Assembly: GCA_964644075.1 (NCBI GenBank)
Contig: CAZXUQ010000002.1
Span: 62,001 to 126,000 of the forward strand
Reading direction: 5' to 3'
DNA length: 64,000 bases
Origin: JAGOMW01 sp964644075
GTDB taxonomy: Bacteria; Patescibacteriota; Gracilibacteria; BD1-5; UBA2023
A program made the translations under genes and the position numbers. The notes under the pieces were generated by a model. It did no database searches. It saw only the letters and a list, made by a program, of their open reading frames with translations, and was not told the DNA's origin. Below are positions 29,429 to 42,800 of this stretch, piece after piece (position 1 is the stretch's first letter; each line of letters starts with the position of its first letter).

Positions 29429-30597
29429 AAGTACTTTTGCGCAGCTGCTCCTGAATCAATAACTCAAGATTCTATAAGCAAGAAAAAGTTATTACCCATT
29501 TTTCCCTTGCTTTGTTTTTCATAAAATTCTTTCATTTTCTCTATTTTTTTTGCCAATATTCCAGGTCTAGATCCGCGTTTTTCATTCTGATCTACTCTCT
29601 CCTTTAGAATCTTCCATCACGATTGAGAGAACATATGCTCTCATATGGTAGCCATATCCTCATCTACATTCCATACTCCGTAGTCAATATCAGTCCCCCA
29701 AAGAGCATGAGGCGCATATTCAGTCATATCAGCAGATCTTTCCCCAAAAAGAAGCCTCCATTCACGTGAAAACCATATATACATTCAATGAAAAAGTGTC
29801 ATATGAGCCATTTCGTGATGCACTGTTGTTTGATGTGCTCATATTGGATCAATATAGAGGGTTTTTTGATTACGCCAAGCCTGTCCATGGATTAGATTTT
29901 CTCAACTTTGTTCTTGTTTTCTATAAAATGCAGGAATAAGCTTACTCCTTACGTCACTAGGCAACTTCTTGATTGCCTCGATAATAACATTATTATCAGC
30001 AGCTATACCTTCTTGTTGATGAAAAGCATGGATCACTACATTACATAAATGCTCTCGTATCATATCAAGGGGATAATATCAGAGCATATCCTCTACTTCT
30101 TTCTGCTTCTCTGCAATATTTACTGGCTCAACATATCCACTATAATAGTATTTAACGACGAGAGTATCCTTAGGGGATCATTCAATTTCTTTTATCATAA
30201 ATAGTGGATCATCATCGAGTTTCAGATTATACATATTTCACTTTTCCATAGTTCGCCTCCATTTTCGCCATGCTGACTCTCTTCGAAGAATATTAGAGAT
30301 CCCTTTATCAATAGAAAATCATGATCCCACAATTCATCAAAGCGAAATAAGTCCGAACGTCAGAGCAGTTTCAATGGGAAATTGTGAAATAAAGCGGGTA
30401 ATTTCAGAATTTTGAGCTGCTTGCGAGATTCATAAAGCTCATCAGGCAAGTGCAGTCATACCTCATCCCATATAACCCACTCCTCAAATAATATCCAAAG
30501 CTTTGGCTTTTGATTTTTTTAATACACCGCTAATTCAGTTAGTAGTGGGAAAATTATTTTTTCATCATATTCAAGACTGATTTATAGAGCCTTCCAT
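29422..30597 (-). CDS. Membrane-anchored HExxH metallopeptidase-like protein
   Basis: 391 aa with 21 in-frame TGA codons, hence wholly invisible in the standard code. Two Gly-rich hydrophobic segments (about residues 35-58 and 75-96) predict membrane anchoring. A charged region follows, then TTVHHEMAHMTLFHG with HEMAH at 261-265, and a downstream acidic stretch (ERSADMTEYAPHALWG) that could give a third zinc ligand. It is not recognised as a known family. It lies convergent to rplA, and upstream of it recR starts on the same strand after about 70 bp. The zinc site is inferred from motif alone. Confidence 0.6.
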
Positions 30598-30669
30598 ACT
30601 ATTTACTGTAGCAGAATAATAACTTTTTTGCAAAATTATCAAATAAAATATGATTTATATTTAATTTAT

Positions 30670-31260
30670 TTATCCCCTCCCCCGAAACGCACTAAGAAGC
30701 GTGATCTCATCTGCATACTCGATAGAGCCTGCATGCGGGAGTCACTTCGAGAGTCGAGAGATTTTGAGTTCTCGAGGCATATGTTCGATCGCATAGAGTG
30801 CAGTCGCCTCTCACTCGATATTTGGATTGGTCGCGATGATGATCTCCTCGATCTCGATCGAGTCAGCGATACGAGCAAAGAGAGAGCTATAGTGGAGTTT
30901 ATCTGGCATGACACCTGAGATCGGAGAGACTGTACCACCGAGTACATGATAAAGCCCTCTATAGACTCCAGTCCTCTCGATCGAGAGCATATCGAGATAG
31001 TCCTCGACGACACAGAGAGTCTGTCGATCACGTTTCTCATCTCGACAGACATGACAGAGTGACTCTCACTTATCTGTGAGTCCATGACAGAGCGTACACT
31101 CATCGACTTTTTCATGGAGTTCTGCGAGAGTTTTTGCGAAATTCCCCACATAGGATGGGTGAGCTTTCATGAGAAAAAATGCGAGCTTCGCTGCTGTTTT
31201 TTCCCCGATCCCTGGGAGATAGTGGATCATGTCGATGAGTCGTTTGAGTGTTTCTGGCAT
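30670..31260 (-). CDS. recR: Recombination protein RecR
   Basis: 196 aa. RecR acts with RecF and RecO at single-strand gaps. N-terminal helix-hairpin-helix (IHYLPGIGEKTAAKLAFFL), four-Cys zinc finger CTLC...CHVC, and Toprim domain (LCVVEDYLDMLSIERTG, GLYHVLGGTVSP). The TGA in DKGESLCHVC separates the zinc-finger halves in the standard code. Start at 31258-31260; the stop TAA at 30670-30672 is preceded by a Gly-Arg-Gly tail. It follows ftsL by 3 nt on the same strand. Confidence 0.93.
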
Positions 31261-31263
31261 GAT

Positions 31264-31623
31264 TTATTCGAGGATATCTTGCCCTTTCGTCACGAGAAAC
31301 AGTGGCTTCTCTGCATCCTGCATCAGTGAGACAAATGATGAGTTCATAACAGAACCGATCGATTGCCCTTCTGCGATACGGATATCGAGGAGATTTTCCT
31401 GGAAAGAGAGTTCCCTATTTTTTACTTGGAGTGATCGGATATTATATCATTTTGTAGCATTTTCATTGAGCACCCAGACATAATAGACTCACAGGAGCGC
31501 GATCATCACGATCGCGAGGATATAGGTCTGCGTGAAAGAGAGACGGTAGTGCTCACGAGCTGCTTTTCTCTCAGAGAAAAATGGGATATGTCATTTTTTG
31601 GCAACGAGAACGTTGGCGTTCAT
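31264..31623 (-). CDS. ftsL: FtsL-like division protein
   Basis: 119 aa. Topology of FtsL: about 30 basic cytoplasmic residues, one membrane helix (SFTQTYILAIVMIALLGVYY), then a short coiled-coil-like extracytoplasmic domain (IRSLQVKNRELSFQENLLD). Sequence conservation of FtsL is poor, so the call rests mainly on position: it starts 12 nt after rsmH, the classic rsmH-ftsL pair. Three TGA codons. recR, rather than an ftsI gene, follows. Confidence 0.65.
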
Positions 31624-31635
31624 GGAAAGCGAGAG

Positions 31636-32559
31636 TTAGGAAACGCGTGTGATGACTCGCATCTTTGCGCTACGGCTTCTGGGATTTTCTTGTATTTCTG
31701 TATCGGTCGGGATTATAGGTTTTTTACTATATTTTGCAAATCGAGCTTTCTCTCGTATTTGTCAGGTCACATCGTCGATCGTATCCTCGAGATACGGTGC
31801 GAAAAATTGCTTCACAAGACGATCTTCGAGTGAGTGAAATGTGATCACTGCAATGATTCCTCAGACAGAGAGGAGTTCGAGGGCTTGCTCGAGAGACTCT
31901 TCGATATGAGCAAATTCTTCATTGACTGCTATACGTAAGGCCTGGAATACTCGAAGTGGCGACTTATCATCATAGCTGGCGCTCTTGATGACATCGAGGA
32001 GCTTGTAGGTGGTATCGATCGTTATATCTTTTCGTTTTTTGACGATTTCATTCGCGATGAACCAGGACTTTTTCTCCTCCCCATACCGATCAAATATCCT
32101 CGCGAGTTCACGTGCGTCGAGGCGCATGACGAGATCAGTCGCGCTCTGTCCTCGACTCTGGTCAAATCGCATATCCAGTGGTCCATCGAAGCGAAATGAA
32201 AAACCTCTCTCTGCCTCATCCAGATGAACACTACTCACTCCGAGGTCATAGAGGATAAAATCACTTCCCTTCTCTGTGAGAGAACGAACCTCGTCTCTCA
32301 TATGAGCAAAACTCGAGTGTATATAGTGTTTTTCGACAGTGGGAGCAATGTCATCGAGATGACTACGAGCCCGAGTGAGATTGGCACCATCACGATCAAA
32401 TCCACAAAAAATACCACCAGACATACGTGAGAGTATCAGTTCACTGTGTCACCCGAGTCCGAGAGTTGCATCGATAAAAAAAGGATTTTTGAACCCTGAT
32501 TTTTCAAAAATCTCAGTCACTTCTCGAAAAAGAACTGGGGTATGAAGTTCGCTATGCAT
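31636..32559 (-). CDS. rsmH: 16S rRNA (cytosine1402-N4)-methyltransferase
   Basis: 307 aa. RsmH (MraW) methylates C1402 in the ribosomal P site. SAM motif DATLGLGGHSELIL near residue 32, where the first Gly of the invariant GGHS is TGA; GFDRDGANL; LYDLGVSSVHLDEAERGFSF; and the C-terminal ITFHSLEDRLVKQFF and ENPRSRSAKMRV. All are canonical. The start at 32557-32559 gives MHSELHTPVLFREV, matching the H-x-PVLL N-terminus. Its mRNA is predicted to be leaderless. Confidence 0.95.
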
Positions 32560-32567
32560 AGAGATGT

Positions 32568-32595
32568 AGTCTAGTCTGAAAGGGGTTTTTGTCAA
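32568..32595 (-). promoter_or_regulatory. Promoter of rsmH-ftsL-recR, leaderless
   Basis: Minus strand TTGACA (perfect), 16-nt spacer, TAGACT, then 8 nt to the rsmH ATG. Confidence 0.75.
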
Positions 32596-32713
32596 AAGAG
32601 AATATTCTCCTAGTATTTTTCATAAAAATATTTCTAATATACAAGTTTTACACAAATTTTTATCTCTATTTTCACAAAATGAGAAAAAAATGTGAAAAAC
32701 TCTCTCTTTCTGT

Positions 32714-32741
32714 TTGAAAAAAGCATCATTTTCTCTATAAT
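32714..32741 (+). promoter_or_regulatory. Promoter of the LCP gene, leaderless
   Basis: TTGAAA, 16-nt spacer, TATAAT, then 6 nt to the ATG at 32748. Divergent from the rsmH promoter. Confidence 0.7.
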
Positions 32742-32747
32742 CCCGGC

Positions 32748-34391
32748 ATGCCAAAATTTACTACCAAGCGTCTCCCCGGAGCAAAAGAAAAACAAAAAGA
32801 AGCAAAAGGAGTGACAGTTGATACAGAGCCAAAAATAGCAAAATCATACTCTTGGAAATATCTAGGACTCAGTGCTCTTCTTCTTTCTGTGTGAGCGTTT
32901 TCACTCTATGCATACTATTTTCTCTTCCAAGCAAACTCGAAAAATGGTTCAGAGGTCTATACTCCTCCGAGCATAATCGAAGAATTTGTAAATGAAAAAG
33001 TAGAGTGAACTACCAATATCCTCATCGCGGGTATCGGAGGAAAGTGACATGATGGGGCTGACCTCACCGACTCGATCATGCTCGCGAGTCTCAACGGTGA
33101 AACTAAACATATAACACTCCTCTCCATCCCTCGTGACCTCTACGTATCCTATGGAGAAAAGTGAGGTGCCTGACGTATCAATACGCTCTACGACCTCGGA
33201 AAACGAGATAAAGTTGGGATCAAATATCTCGCTGATAAGGTGAGAGAGATCACAGGACAGCAGATCGACCAATACGTCGTGATTGATTTTTCTGGATTTA
33301 AAGAAGTGATCGATATCCTCTGATGAGTCGATATCGATGTCCCAGAGGATCTCGTCGACCGAGAGTACCCCGATAATAACTGGGGATATACGACATTTTC
33401 TGTGAAAAAATGACTCCAGACATTCGATGGAGAGACTGCACTCAAATATGCTCGCAGCCGTCACTCGACGAGTGATTTTGATAGGTCGAACCGTCAGCAA
33501 CTCATCCTCAAAGCAATCAAAGAAAAAGCAAAAGATCTCGGATATATAACAAGTCCTGACAAGATCGCTGACCTCTACAATGCAATTATTTCTCACCTCG
33601 ATACAGATCTTTCTCTCGTGCGTATGGGTGAACTCGCATTCTCATTTCGAGATGTCGAGAGCAAATCGATAAAAATCATCTCTCTTTCTGACTACTGTCT
33701 CTCTATCACGAAGTGTAGTCCAGGATCATATCTCTACTCTCCGAGTCGAGAACTTTTTGGCGGACAGGCGGTCATCATCCCAGAAAATGCTCATGCAACA
33801 CGACTCAGTTACTATGACGATATTCGTCGATTTGTGGATATGATATTCCGATTCCCGAGTCTCACAGATGAGACCCGGGATATCGTCGTCGTCACTGATC
33901 CGAGCATGAAGAAACGCGCCGAAGAAATCACCTATGGTCTCGCGAAAATCGGCTTCCCTCTCACACTCCAAAAACCAATCATCACTGCCACAGGAACCAT
34001 AGAAAAAAGTCACATCAATATCTACTGGCACCCAGATCTCACGATCGGTATCGATCCATCGAGCACTCGTGTCGCCGCACTCAAATATATCGAGGAGGCT
34101 ATACCCTATAGTATCGTCGAACACAATGAATATATAAATACATCTGGGCCAAAAGTCGAGATTGTTCTCGGAAAAGATGCCTGAGAATACTTTACATTCA
34201 TCAAAAATCCTTATTATCTTCCTATAGTTCCGAAAAGTACGCTCTCAGGGGAGTCATCATGATCGACAGCATCATGAAAAATAGCTCCTCCAAAATGAAC
34301 ACAAGATACACCTTCTCCGAAATCCTGATCACCAGTTTCAGGAGAAAAAAAGACACAAGCGATACAAGCCTGAGAATGGGAAGATTTTTAA
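32748..34391 (+). CDS. LytR-CpsA-Psr (LCP) family protein
   Basis: 547 aa. LCP enzymes transfer undecaprenyl-linked glycans onto peptidoglycan outside the membrane. One N-terminal membrane helix (about residues 43-62), then the LCP domain: TNILIAGIGG, LTDSIMLASLN, LLSIPRDLYVSYG (catalytic Arg and Asp), GRINTLYDLG, FKEVIDILGGVDIDVPEDL and YARSRHSTSDFDRSNRQQ. The C-terminus carries a LytR_C-like domain (about 400-490) and a Ser/Gly/Pro-rich tail. At least 14 Gly are TGA, including both of IDILGGVD. It heads a long plus-strand series with PBP1A, an ABC ATPase, a flippase and a GT-C protein. Confidence 0.92.
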
Positions 34392-34404
34392 CCACTCTAT
34401 ACCT

Positions 34405-37400
34405 ATGAGAAGAAAATACCATACATACTTGTCTCCCTCATTTTTAGAAAATCTTATTTCTCGAGAGTTTCTTATGAAAGCTGGATGAGTGGCTATTATT
34501 TGATGAGTGCTCTCTCTTTTTGTTATATGGGCGTTTTTTCTGAGAGGCGTCCCTGATGTGAGCTCGATCGAGCGTGGTGACTATTTCCGTGAGAGTACTG
34601 TCATCTATGATAAGGAAAAACAACCTATCTATACCCTCTTTAATGATGGGAAGCGAACATATATGAAGTATACTGATATTTCTGACTCGATTAAAAACGC
34701 TATCATCAGTACCGAAGATAAGACATTTTTCGAAAACCCTGGTTTCGATGTAAAGTGACTTATCCGTGCGGGACTCAACTATGTCACTGGCAAAACAGAC
34801 AAGATAAAGTGAACCTCCACTCTTTCCCAACAACTTATCAGCTATACACTCCTCACAAAAGAACGCTCTATCAAGCGAAAAGTACAGGAAGCCTATCTAT
34901 CATACAAGCTTAATAAAAACTATTCAAAAGAAAAAATTCTCGAAATGTATCTCAATGCGATATCATTTTGATACAATGCAAATGGTGTAGAGGAAGCTTC
35001 GAAAACCTATTTCGGAAAAAGTGCGAAAGAAGTCGGACCGCTCGGAGCAAGCATCCTAGCCTCTCTGCCAAAGTGACCGACATACTACTCGCCATACCTC
35101 CATCGAGACCGTCTCATGGGAAAAGTCTACGTCTATCCTCTTTCTGATCCGAGTCAAACCATCACGATCGATACTCCCGAGTCTCGAACTGCTTATAAGT
35201 GACTCTATACTGAGTTCCGAAACTATCTCAGTGGCATGACACTAAAATCCGATGGTGCCTGAGTAGAGATTTGTGGTCTAGAGGAGAAATATATGAGAAA
35301 TGATGCATACTTTCCAGGAAGAGATGGCTGTAGTAGTATCTGATATGATGATTTACTGCTTTTCTTTTGAGATATCCGCATAGAGGGTGATATTACGAAT
35401 TCTGGCAGCACAGAACGCTATGGTATCGAGTACTCTATCGGACGAAAAGATTTTGTCGCCAGTCGTATGCTCGAGGATGGATCGATTGATGGAGAGACAT
35501 TTCATAAAATCATTTCTGATGGCATCGAGTTCGAGTTCAAAAAATATAGTGAAAACATCCGCTATCCGTATTTCGTCATGTATATAAAAGAATATCTCGA
35601 AACAAAATACGGAAAAGATATCGACATCACTCAGGGGCTCAAAGTCTACACAACGATCGATCCAAAACTCCAGGACAAAGCAGAAGAACTCGTCAAAAAA
35701 CAAGTTGCTATCAATAAGGCTCAGTACGGAGCATCAAGTGCCGCACTCGTCGCGATGGATAATAAAAGCTGAGGTCTCCTCGCTATGGTGGGTTGACCTG
35801 ATTATTTCGATACTGAACACGGGGGAAACAATAATATGACTATAGCGAAGCGTCAGCCTGGTTCGTCTTTTAAACCCATAGTCTACGCTCTCGCGATCAG
35901 TAAAAATCCGATCGGACCCGAGAGTCCTATCGCTGATGTCAGTACAAAATTCGGAAAATGGGTACCAGATAACTATGATCGCGGGTTTAAGGGTATCATG
36001 CCACTCAAAAAGGCACTTGCCTACTCGCGTAATATCCCCGCTGCAAAAATGTTTTATCTGTGAGGAAAAGAGGAAGAGATCGTGAAATATGGAAAAATTT
36101 TCTGACTCTCGACCCTACGAGAAGATGCATGATACGGAGCACCGATGGCTATCGGTACGGCAGAAGTCCGACCTATCGATCTGATGCAGACCTATAGTGT
36201 ATTTGCCAACCTCGGGATAAAACGTGAAGTACATGCTGTAGAAAGGATCGAAGACAGTGATGGCAATGTGCTCGAAGAGTATAAGGCACCAGAAAAAGAA
36301 GAACCTGTATTTTCTCCAGCAGCATCGTATATCGTGACTAAGATCCTCTCTGATCCTGAGTCTCGACCCGAAGGATTCTGGAGAAATGCTCTCACGATCA
36401 ATGGACGAAATGTCGCAGCAAAAACAGGAACCTCAAATAAAGAAATATCGAAAGAGAAAATCCTTCCGCGAGACCTATGGACAGCTTGATACTCACCACA
36501 GATTACGACTGTCGTCTGGGCAGGAAACGTGAATGGAAAAGAGACAAAATGAAGCTGTGATGGACTCAACTGTGCTGCTGGAATATGGAAACCATTTATG
36601 GAGTTCGCGCTCAAAGATCTCCCAAAAGAAGACTGGAAAAAACCAGATGGTGTCTATTCATATACGATTGCGAAGCTCAGTGGAAAACTCGCTACTGATA
36701 CAACACCAGAGGACCAAAAAGTCAGTACTATCATGGCAGTCAAGCTCGATGAATACGATGAAGGCTTTGGTGAGAAGGAAGTAGACACTCTCTGTAATGG
36801 ACCCGTCTCACCTGATACTCCTCCGGGAGCGATCGGGAAAATCCTCATACCAAGTGCAAAACCTGTGATAGATGGATACGACCCTGCGTGGACAGAGGGA
36901 TTTTTCCAGGCTATCAATGGTTCAGCAAGTGGTTCTACATTTGTCATGCCGACAGATAAACCGTGCGAGAGGCCAAAAGATCCTGGAAATGTCACACTTA
37001 CGATAGAAACAACAGGGGTAAATAGCACACTCGATACTCCAGGAAAAAAGATCCTCCGGGTCTCATGGGATGGAAATAGGATGATCAAAAATATCACTGT
37101 TACTTCAGAAAACGACACAAAAACAAATACTGATTTCGCATCTGGAGCAAAAACGAATGGAGAAATTCGCTTTTCGAGTGACCTTCAGTCTGGTGATCAC
37201 ACATTTATGATCACTGCTACTGATGTATACGGATTTACCTATAGCGAAAATAAGACAATCACCGTCTCAGGAAAACCTGGAGAAAATCTCGGATGAAATA
37301 TCAGTAACGTGACTGATCCAAAAATAACTCTTACTAATCCTCGACCAAACAGTCCAAAAATTAGTCTCTACGCCTGAGATACTTTTAACCTGCGTTTTGA

Positions 37401-37605
37401 TATCGCTGTCAATACGGCAGAACGAGAAGTGAGCGTATTTCTCGATGATACGAGTATACAGACAAGTTCCGTGGGCGATATATTCGTCATCCCAGTAGGG
37501 ACATCTGGACAGAGTCCATGAAACCACACGATACGTATCGTCCTCACAGATGGCAATCTCAAAAAAACTGAAAAACAAGTCGCACTCTCTATCCTTCCAC
37601 GATAA
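34405..37605 (+). CDS. Class A penicillin-binding protein (PBP1A) with C-terminal Ig-like domains
   Basis: 1066 aa. Bifunctional peptidoglycan synthase. One N-terminal membrane helix, then the GT51 glycosyltransferase (ISTEDKTFFENPGFDVKG with the catalytic Glu; GTSTLSQQLISYTLLT; LEMYLNAISFGYNANG), then a transpeptidase with GSSFKP (nucleophile Ser in SxxK), SRN and KTGTSN motifs. After about residue 840, two or more beta-sandwich modules resembling fibronectin/Ig folds extend outside (for example SWDGNRMIKNITVTSE). Stop at 37603-37605 after many TGA codons; in the standard code it is a row of fragments. It follows the LCP gene by 13 nt. Confidence 0.93.
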
Positions 37606-37609
37606 ATTT

Positions 37610-38287
37610 ATGATTTTTTCACACGTCGACATCGCCTACGGAGAACGTACTGTCTTAAAAAATATTACTACAGAAATTCTACAGTGAGAATTTGTCTTTT
37701 TGATAGGAAATTCTTGAAGTGGAAAAACAAGCTTTATCAAGACACTCATCGGTGCGCTCCCACCGAAATCATGACACGTCAAAAATAACGACCTCAAAGA
37801 TATATATAAACTCAACTCTCATGATCTCCTCGAATACAGACGAAATATTGGTGTGATATTTCAGGATTTCAAACTCCTCCCGAAAAAAACAGTCAGAGAA
37901 AACGTCGCTTTCGCTATGGAAGTCTGTGGATACGATGATCATGCGATCACACGCAGAGTACCAGAAGTACTTGCTCAGGTCGATCTCCTGCATAAGAAAG
38001 AAAAATTTATCGAGTCACTCTCAGGAGGAGAGCTCCAGAGGACAGCTATAGCACGTGCCCTCATACATCATCCTGATATCATTATCGGTGATGAGCCGAC
38101 AGGAAATCTCGATCCCAAAAATGCAGAAGAAGTGATTTCTCTCCTTATCAAACTCAATAATGAAGGAAAAACTGTGATTATCGCGACACATGATGATAGA
38201 CTTGTAAATACGATGAAAAAGCGTGTCATCGCCTTTCATGATGGAAAGATTTTTTCTGATATCAGGGAGTGATCTTATTGTCTTTAA
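37610..38287 (+). CDS. ftsE: FtsE-like ABC transporter ATPase
   Basis: 225 aa. ABC ATPase with Walker A GNSGSGKTS (its first SG Gly is TGA), signature LSGGELQRTAIARAL and Walker B IIIGDEPTGNLDP; the pattern and length match FtsE, which with FtsX drives septal wall hydrolases. However, no ftsX follows: the next gene is a flippase. A lipid/macrolide exporter ATPase is the alternative. The reading frame passes a TGA and ends at TAA 38285-38287. It starts 4 nt after the PBP1A stop. Confidence 0.75.
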
Positions 38288-38296
38288 CCTACCATC

Positions 38297-39793
38297 ATGC
38301 TCAATAGTTCTGAAAGTCTCAGTGAGAAATTTATCAAAAAAGGGTTTTGGCTCTATTTTTTTACATTTATTATAGCACCGATCGGATATATCGTAAAAGT
38401 AATGATATCGAGGGACCTATCCGTGGAGGAAGTAGGTATTCTCTATGGGATAATCAGTTTTCTCATGCTCCTATCAGTATATAACGATCTCTGATGCACT
38501 GAGAGTTTGAACTATACTCTCCCGAAACTTATCGTAAAAAATGATTATCCTCGAGCCAAGTATATATTTTTTATCGCAGCGAAGGTACAGATCGTATCGA
38601 GTTTCGTGATCATAGGACTTATCATGCTCCTCATCCCCTGGCTAGAAAAATACTATTTTCACGCACAGGTTGGAGAGATTCTTCGAGTTGGTATTTTATT
38701 TTTTCTCGGGATTAATATTTTTCATCTCGCTACTATACTATTTTCCGTTGCCCAAGACACAAAATACCATAAATGATCAGAACTCTCGAGGCTCGTGGTT
38801 ACCCTAACTGGAACGATGATTTTGTTTTTCACTGACAATTGAAATACCTATAACTACATGATCGTTTGGGTGATAGGAGTATTCGCGTGAGCTATTTTTT
38901 CAGCGAGTTTTTCTTATCTGCGTTACTACAGACCGTTTTTCTCAGGAGTACAAAAGGAGCGAGATCTCACTGAGCGCAAAAATTTTCTTAAATACTCACT
39001 CTGAACACTCGTAACTGCCAATATAGCGACCGTCCTTTCACAGATAGACATGCAGCTTATTATCGTTTTTCTCGACCAAAAATCCGTATGATACTATTCG
39101 AATTATCTCTCGTTGATAGGACTTCCATTTATTATCATCAGTCCGATAGTAGGATTTTTGTTACCTGTGATATCCGAACTCTCTGGCAGAGGAGAAAAAC
39201 AAAAAATCCAAATACTTACCAAAGAATTTAGTACCATATTTACTATTATTTCTATTTGGGTAAGCGTATTTTTCTTTCAGTTCGGAGAAGGCGTAAGCGT
39301 ACTTTTCTTCTCAGAGAAATTTAGAACCTCATGAGAAATACTCCAATACTCTGCACCGTTCATATTTTTCAACTTTTTAAACCAGATAGCATTCCAACTC
39401 CTCTCGTGAACAGGAAATGTACGTAAACGTATAGAAATGCTCTCGATCACTCTCGCGATCAATATACCACTCACGCTTATCTGCATACACTCTCCACTCT
39501 GAGTACACTGAGCAGCGCTCGCTGTCGGTATTTCCTGGGTACCACTCTGGTATATGAGTCGTCAGGCAACTAGAGAATATCAGTCTCCGATCATGACACC
39601 GACATTTTGGAGAAATATTGCCTGAGCACTGATGGCATCACTTCTCTGTTATGTTTCATATAAAATGTATAATATCAATATACTTTTTGGCTTTTTCATT
39701 GCCATTTCTGTCTATATGAGTATATTTCTCCTGATCAATAAAGGAACACTTCTTGGTTTTCTCAAGACCGTAAAACGAGTTCGATCCGTTTAA
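38297..39793 (+). CDS. Polysaccharide/lipid flippase (MATE/MVF-like, Wzx-type)
   Basis: 498 aa with about 12-14 predicted membrane helices. The first (FWLYFFTFIIAPIGYIVKVMI) and the paired-helix layout match the polysaccharide transporter (Wzx/RfbX) and MurJ superfamily, which move lipid-linked sugars across the membrane. It sits between the ABC ATPase and a large GT-C-like protein, in a wall-synthesis cluster, consistent with lipid II or surface glycan flipping. More than ten TGA codons. MurJ versus Wzx cannot be decided by eye. Confidence 0.7.
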
Positions 39794-39821
39794 GCAAAAA
39801 ATATTTCTTCTTTTTCACTCT

Positions 39822-42800
39822 ATGGTCTCATTTTTTCTTTCTCTCGGGGCGTTTATCATATGGGTACTCAGTATCATCATCATGTACTACTCGACCTTTT
39901 ATAGTAATATCAGTCACATCGAGTCTTCTAGTGGATATGCTGGATACCTGGCAACCATCATCGGTCTGTATGCTCTCTATAAGGGATACACGATTTTTGT
40001 CGCAGAGAAAAAAGTCCTCAAATGGAATTTCTGGTCAATTCTTGGGCTTACACTTCTCCATGTTCTCATCATATGTGGTTTTTATTCCACATTTCCAGAA
40101 GTACGACAAAGTCCACTTATGTCAGGTGGATCAGTATCGGCAGTGACTCTGTTTTTCCATATTTTATCCCTTCTTGTCTATCCCCTTGCTCTCGTTGTCA
40201 TCACGCGAAGTGCTGGGTACAGCATACTGAGACTGCTCGTCGCAGAGTGGGGGAAAATCGACCTCCGCATACGTATAGGAGTAGAGATATCAGTTGGTTT
40301 TTTTGTATTTGTTATCGGGCTCATGATGCTCGCATGAGTCCACATGTTTCACCTCACTGGACTCCTCATACTCCTGTGAGTTATGACAGTAGCATCATAC
40401 TCATGACTGAGAGAAACCTGGAACGACATGGCAACTCGATCTGTGGAAATCGATAACCATAGCTCATCTGGATCAACTCATAAAATTCTAAATCTCAATC
40501 TTCTTTCGATAGAGTTTGCCTTCTTTTTCCTGACATTCCTCCTCGCAGTATCACTCATAAATGTTATCCGTCCTATGCCGATCGGATGGGATGATTTGGG
40601 TGTATACATGAACTTCCCGAAGATGATAGCCCTCTCCTGAGAGCTTCTCAAGTGAGCACAAATGTATAGCTGGCAACTGATCACTTCTACTGGATTTCTC
40701 TTTGGAAATAATGCTTCACAAGCATTTTACCTCAATCAACTGGGTGGAATTCTCGCTGTTATAGCACTGACGAGTATTCTTTCATTTATTTTTGAAAAGG
40801 AAGGAAAAAAAGCTCTGATATCTCTTCCGATACTTTTTGCTTTAGTCTACTATGCTATGCCCATGACGGTATTTCAACAAGCAAAAGATATGAAGCTGGA
40901 TCCTGCATATTTTTTCTTTTCTATTAGCGGATTTGCACTGTTATTCACTCTCTGGAAAGAGGAGATCTCCCTCTCTCGGAAAAACCTTATGATCCTGGCT
41001 ATCGCCTGAGTGCTCATAGGTTTTACCTTTAGCGTAAAATTCACTTCCATAATGCTCATACTTTGAGGATTGTGACTGATTGCATATAGACTCCTTTCTC
41101 TTTCATGATATATTGGATACTTTTTTCTTTTCCTTGCGGTATTTACCTATGCTGATCTCTGGAAGATAGTAAATGTTCCTATGCCGAGAAATAACGGAGA
41201 ACTCATGCATACGATAGGGTTTTTTCTCTGAAGTGTGGGTATACTCAGTATTCTGAGTTGACTCTATTTTCATGGGAAACAAAGATTTTGAGAAAAACTT
41301 TTTTCTTGGATACGAGCAAGTGGAGTATTTTTGATTGCTGTTGGTATCGGTTGCGCACCGTGGCTTGTGAAAAACGCGAGTGAGATCTGATCTCTCGGAC
41401 TACGATCCAACCCTATGAGTATACTTAACTGATCTGGATGAGTACTCACATACAGTTATGAGACCCTCTATACAAAAGAAGAACTCAAAGAAAAAGAGAA
41501 ATCTACTCCAGTCGGAATCACCACAGAATGACAGTCTGATAACGAAGATATGGGACGATACTTCGGCTATGATACCGGTATCAATAACTACCTCAAACTC
41601 CCTCCGAACCTCACCTTCCAAAAAAACCAGGCTGGAGAATTTACTGATATTACGTATTTCTTCTTGGCATTCTTCCCTGCAGCTCTCCTGTTTGCGCGAT
41701 CGCGTCGATCACTCTACTCTATCTGCATAGGAGGTGTTCTTATTTTTTCTCTTCTTTACTATTTTATCGACACAACAGGAATTGCACTGACACGAATATT
41801 TTCATACTTTACTCTCGGTATGAATGGAGGGATTATGAGCTACGGATATGCTCTCTTACTTCTCCTGAACTTTCTCTTCATAGGAGCTACGCACTTCCTC
41901 CTAGAAAAAAATGAAACAAATAGAAAAATACGTGAAATGACAGCATTTATGTGAGTATATGCGTTCTTCTTTATGATTTCTGCATTTGGAATTGTATGGT
42001 ATGGTATCGTGATTTATTTTGGTTTTTTTGTGATTATCGGACTGGCACTCTCAGAAATCATCGACCATAGTAAGGATGAGGAAAAAGATGATGAACGCAT
42101 GAACCTATTTTTGACAGCGAGTACCATCGTATTTGTATTTATCGGGGTGTACTTCATCCGCTCTGCATTCCCTCACGGATGGAACAATCTCAAATCCGCA
42201 TACTATAACGAATATAAATACCATACCCTCTCTCAAGAAGAATCTATTTTTGCCTATAGGAGCGACTACCTCATACCCATAGCTACGCTCAATGTAAAAG
42301 ATACTACAAAACTCTTTGAGGGACTCAAAGAAAAGATGACATCCCCATGACTCAAGGAAAAACTCGCTAACATAAACATGTCCGATGTTGGACTCGAGGC
42401 GTGGCATACATTTGTCCTCCAAAATAGAAACTCATCTGACATGAGAATCAGAAATGATGCACGCCTCATAGGAAAGACGCTCTACGATAATATCCTCTAT
42501 CCAAAAGCGGGAAACACAAATACCGGTGGTATCTATAGAATAGGGACATTTATGACCTATCTTATCGATAAAAATAGGGAGCGTTATTTTGAAGACAGTC
42601 TTATATTTTCTTTTGATACATACTTCTATGCTAAGAGTCCTGAGACTACGATAGAACGTATGAAAAAACTCGGGCTCAAGTATCTCCTCGTCGATCTCAA
42701 TGCTGCAACCATCGACCGTGATCCGAGACATGCTCTCACTGCGAGGTTTGAGAAACTCCTCCTTACTATGCGAGCACGTAACCTGAGACTTGTGGCAACA

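Noticed and set aside
32949..33596. 215-aa minus-strand ORF
   Set aside because: Antisense shadow of the LCP gene, which has complete family motifs on the plus strand.
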